Positions 5,733 to 8,350 of a DNA stretch of 8,350 nt are shown one piece after another. The notes beneath the pieces are model-generated. The model was not told the DNA's origin, did no database searches, and saw only the letters and a list, made by a program, of their open reading frames with translations. Origin of the DNA: Gammaproteobacteria bacterium (GTDB lineage: Bacteria; Pseudomonadota; Gammaproteobacteria; Steroidobacterales; Steroidobacteraceae); contig JAFAVO010000080.1 of NCBI GenBank assembly GCA_019242385.1, positions 1-8,350 on the forward strand, in the 5' to 3' direction. Numbering within the stretch: the first letter of the stretch is position 1; the number at the start of each line of letters is the position of its first letter. The position numbers were made by a program, and so were the translations under genes.

Positions 5733-7720
5733 TGCAGCGTGCCCACGCGCGCGCGGCCGCGGCACGCGGCGAGCGCCCAGAGCGGGAAGTAGGCGCAATA
5801 GCCGTGATAGCGCAGATAGAAGACGCGCGGAAATCCGGGCGCCGTGAAGCTCTCATCGCTCCACAATCCATCCGCCCGCTGGGCCTCGAGCAGCCAGGCC
5901 GCACCGCGGCGCACGGCGTCCGAGTCGCTCATCCCCGCCGCCAGGAGGCCGAGCAGCGCCCAGGCGGTCTGGTGTGGTGTGCTCGCGGCGGGCTTGGCAG
6001 TGCATTCCGGGACATAACTGTCGTTGCTCTCGCCCCAGCCGCCATCGGCATTCTGCCGCGAGATCAGCCAGCTGACGGCACGCCGCACCGCGGCATCCTC
6101 GGAGCTGACGCCCGCCTGCGCCAGGGCCGTCAGCACCGACCATGTGCCGTAGACGTAGTTCGTGCCCCAGCGTCCAAACCACGAGCCGTCCGCTTCCTGC
6201 TGCTCCCGCAGGAAGGCGATGGCGCGCGCGAGCGGCTGCGCGTCCTGCGGACGCCCGACCAGCGCGAGCGCGGTGGCGACGCGCGCCGTGACATCGCTGG
6301 TCGGTGGATCGAGCAGTGCGCCGTGATCGGCGAAGGGAATCTGGTTCAGGTAGTAATCGGTGTTGTCGACGTCGAAGGCGGCGAAGCCGCCGTTGCGGCT
6401 TTGCATGCCGAGGAGCCAGTCGAGTGCGCGGTTGACGGCATGCGCATAGCGCCCGCGATCTGCGAGGTGCATCGCCCAGGCGACTACCCCGGTGTCGTCG
6501 AGGTCGGGGTAGTGAGGATTGGCCCGCTGGAAGGCCCAGCCGCCACCCGCCAGCGCGGGCCGGCGCCGCCGCCAGTCCCCGGGCGCATCGAGCAGCTGGC
6601 GCGGCACCAACCACTCGAGGCCGCGCGCCGCGGCGGCGCAGGCGCTGGCGCCGCCTGCCTCGCGCAACGCCAGCGCGGCGAGCGCGGTATCCCATACCGG
6701 CGAGACGCACGGCTGGCAATAAGCGCTCGAGCTCTCCACCACCAGCAGCTGCTCGAGCGCGCGCCGCGCCGTGCAGACGCGCGGATCATCGCGGCGGTAG
6801 CCGCGGACGATGAGCATCTCGAGCGCGTTGACCATCGCGGGAAAGATGGCGCCGAGCCCATCCTCGCCGTTGAGCCGCTCGAGCGTCCAGGCCTCCGCGC
6901 GCCGCAGCGCGTGCTCGCGCAGCGCGCGCGGGATGAGCCGCTCGAGACCGCGACCGAGGCGATCGAGCACGAGGAACAGGCGGGTGAGCGCTGTGGCGCC
7001 ACCGAGCGGGCGGCGGAAGTAGTGGCGCTCCTCCTCCGGTGGCACGGTGAACAACTCGCTGATCTGCACGCCGCGCGGGTTGCGCGCGCGCGGCTTGAGC
7101 GTGCACAGCACCGTGAGTGGCACCATGACGGTGCGCGACCAGTACGACACCCGATAGAGGTTGAAGGGAAACCAGCGCGGCAGCAGCACGATCTCCACCG
7201 GGATGTAGGGCACACCGCGCCACGGCAGCTGCCCGAACAGCGCGAGCGCAATGCGCGTGAAAACGTTGGTGGCGGCGGCGCCGCCGTGATCGAGGATCGC
7301 CGCACGCGCGCGCTGCATGTGCGGCGCGTCCGCGCTGTCGCCGGCGAGCTTCAGGGCGAGATAGATCTTGACGCTGCAACTGATGTTGAATTCGCCGCCG
7401 TGATAAAGCGGCCAGCCGCCGTGCGGCTGCTGGCGGGCGCGCAGGTGCGCGGCGATCTTGCGCTCGAGCTCCGCATCGATCTCGTCCAGGAAGTGCATCA
7501 TCATGATGTACTCGGCTGGAATCGTGCAGTCGGCTTCGAGCGGGAACTGCCAGTTGCCTTCCGGCGCCTGCCGGCCGATCAATGCGGCGCTGGCGGCCTC
7601 GATCGCACGATCGAGCCGCGCCCTGGGCGAGAGGTTGATGGGAGCGTGCGCGACCAGTCGCCCCTCGACCGTGGTCGTGGAGCGCGGCGCCAGGTCCGGT
7701 GCGGGCTCGGGTCGGCTCAC
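5729..7720 (-). CDS. shc: Squalene-hopene cyclase
   Basis: Cyclises squalene to hopene/hopanol, as a monotopic inner-membrane enzyme; also called hpnF. From GTG at 7720 the protein is 663 residues, a normal length. The acid motif is YPDLDDTG, a DxDD at 406-409 with the catalytic middle Asp intact. QW-type repeats are spread through the sequence: GNWQFPLEAD (55-64), GGWAFQ (393-398), GGFAAFD (444-450), GSWFGRWG (512-519), GGWGES (560-565) and GLWSDESF (618-625). The stretch YIPVEIVLLPRWFPFNLYR (172-190) is a typical SHC hydrophobic region and probably includes membrane or channel residues. An upstream start at 7786 in the same frame would add 22 Arg/Pro-rich residues overlapping the squalene synthase gene and is less likely. 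It follows that gene with a GTGA overlap and precedes hpnG with a TTGA overlap, so it sits directly after its substrate-forming enzyme. Confidence 0.95.
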   Translation of the reverse strand: MSRPEPAPDLAPRSTTTVEGRLVAHAPINLSPRARLDRAIEAASAALIGRQAPEGNWQFPLEADCTIPAEYIMMMHFLDEIDAELERKIAAHLRARQQPHGGWPLYHGGEFNISCSVKIYLALKLAGDSADAPHMQRARAAILDHGGAAATNVFTRIALALFGQLPWRGVPYIPVEIVLLPRWFPFNLYRVSYWSRTVMVPLTVLCTLKPRARNPRGVQISELFTVPPEEERHYFRRPLGGATALTRLFLVLDRLGRGLERLIPRALREHALRRAEAWTLERLNGEDGLGAIFPAMVNALEMLIVRGYRRDDPRVCTARRALEQLLVVESSSAYCQPCVSPVWDTALAALALREAGGASACAAAARGLEWLVPRQLLDAPGDWRRRRPALAGGGWAFQRANPHYPDLDDTGVVAWAMHLADRGRYAHAVNRALDWLLGMQSRNGGFAAFDVDNTDYYLNQIPFADHGALLDPPTSDVTARVATALALVGRPQDAQPLARAIAFLREQQEADGSWFGRWGTNYVYGTWSVLTALAQAGVSSEDAAVRRAVSWLISRQNADGGWGESNDSYVPECTAKPAASTPHQTAWALLGLLAAGMSDSDAVRRGAAWLLEAQRADGLWSDESFTAPGFPRVFYLRYHGYCAYFPLWALAACRGRARVGTLH
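7717..7720 (-). other. GTGA overlap, squalene synthase stop / shc start
   Basis: The GTG chosen for shc (7720-7718) overlaps the TGA of the upstream gene (7719-7717). It lies in the shc frame at the point where the Arg/Pro-rich upstream extension ends, and supports coupled translation. Confidence 0.75.
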
Positions 7721-8350
7721 CGCGCTTGACTTTCGCTGAGGCCGGAGCGGCGCTCGTGGCGCGGCACGGCGGCCGCCTCCGCGCATGCGCTCCGTGCCGT
7801 GAGCGCGGCACGGCTCGCCGCGCGTCGTACCGCCAGTGGCGCTGTGAGCGGCAGTCCGCGGGCCGCATACTCGAACATCTGCCGCAGCGCCCAGTCGTTA
7901 CGCACTGCGGCGCTGGTCGACAGCCGGGTGAGCAGCACCGCCGAATGCGACACCTTCACCTGCCGGCCGCAGGTGTATTGCGGATGCGCATCGATGCGCC
8001 GCAGCGTCAGCACCGCAAGTCCAATGGCCCACAGGCAGAAGCGGCGGATCCCGCCCTCCGCGGCCGGCAGCAGCAGCGCGTACGCGAGGGCATTGCGCAG
8101 ATGGCCATGCGCCACCGCGACCAGCTCGCGCACTCCCTGCTGGAAGCCCGCATCCGCGCGCTGCGGGGTGAGCCCTGCGAGCTCGACCCCGTAGCGCGCG
8201 AATACCTCGCGCGGAAACCAGCACGCTCCGCGGCCCCGGTCCTCCCAGAAATCCTTGATGATGTTGGTGAGCTGCAGGCCCTCGGCAAAGGAGGTCGCGA
8301 GCTCCTGCAGTCCGGCGCGCTGCGTGGCGATGGCGCTGGAGTGATAACAG
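7717..8350 (-). CDS. Squalene/phytoene synthase family protein, 5'-truncated; probably squalene synthase
   Basis: The reading frame is open to the right edge (first whole codon at 8349-8347), so only the last 210 residues are seen; the first Asp-rich motif is outside. The second Asp-rich motif is LQLTNIIKDFWED, a DxxxD at residues 33-37 of the fragment that binds the Mg-diphosphate of the prenyl substrate. It continues into CWFPREVFARYG, then a hydrophobic helix GIRRFCLWAIGLAVLTLRRI (100-119) and a VKVSHSAV block (131-138). Together these resemble the one-protein squalene synthases of methanotroph-type bacteria, which convert two farnesyl diphosphates to squalene with NADPH, more than HpnD, whose second motif is usually followed by a short C-terminus. 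HpnC or a phytoene synthase relative cannot be excluded without the N-terminus. Its position right before shc supports squalene supply. The last ~45 residues are Ala/Arg-rich and not recognised. Confidence 0.8.
   Translation of the reverse strand, partial: CYHSSAIATQRAGLQELATSFAEGLQLTNIIKDFWEDRGRGACWFPREVFARYGVELAGLTPQRADAGFQQGVRELVAVAHGHLRNALAYALLLPAAEGGIRRFCLWAIGLAVLTLRRIDAHPQYTCGRQVKVSHSAVLLTRLSTSAAVRNDWALRQMFEYAARGLPLTAPLAVRRAASRAALTARSACAEAAAVPRHERRSGLSESQAR

Noticed and set aside
5672..7729. A 685-codon open frame on the + strand opposite squalene-hopene cyclase
   Set aside because: It mirrors shc almost exactly, has no recognisable motifs and low-complexity composition; it is a shadow of the real gene.
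7898..8224. Possible frameshift in the squalene synthase gene around 8210, suggested by a second minus-strand open frame
   Set aside because: Careful translation from 8349 gives one continuous frame through WFPREVFARYGVELAGLTPQ to the stop at 7717; the other frame is a shadow.

Overview
The window is GC-rich and densely coded, with seven protein-coding genes, no RNA genes and no gap longer than about 70 bases. High GC, strong G/C third-position preference, four-base start/stop overlaps and a hopanoid gene cluster point to a proteobacterium. A gammaproteobacterium is my best guess, mainly because the squalene synthase fragment looks like the methanotroph type, but this placement is inferred from remembered family features and not from a search.

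The left part (1-3979) holds accessory acyl-CoA metabolism. A 5'-truncated acetyl-CoA synthetase (acs, + strand) ends in an unusual ~113-residue Ala/Lys/Arg/Pro tail that looks like a histone H1-type tail. Converging on it is a large acetyl-CoA hydrolase/CoA-transferase family gene (- strand). Divergent from that gene is a small single-domain cupin protein (+ strand).

The right part (3994-8350) is a leftward hopanoid operon that enters from beyond the right edge. In transcription order it contains a squalene/phytoene synthase family gene (5'-truncated), squalene-hopene cyclase (shc/hpnF), hpnG (nucleosidase acting on adenosylhopane) and hpnA (hopanoid-associated sugar epimerase). Each junction is a four-base overlap, GTGA then TTGA then ATGA, so the genes are probably translationally coupled. 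The enzymes fit a path from farnesyl diphosphate to squalene, from squalene to hopene, and then to side-chain processing of extended hopanoids. HpnH, which makes adenosylhopane, is not in the window.

The hopanoid genes are of known families. The most unusual feature is the basic, internally repetitive tail fused to Acs. Next are the enlarged, uncharacterised CoA-transferase and the use of an apparent one-protein squalene synthase where many hopanoid clusters carry HpnC/HpnD/HpnE. I found no CRISPR array, insertion sequence, phage gene or tRNA, and no clear multi-gene system that would count as wholly new.
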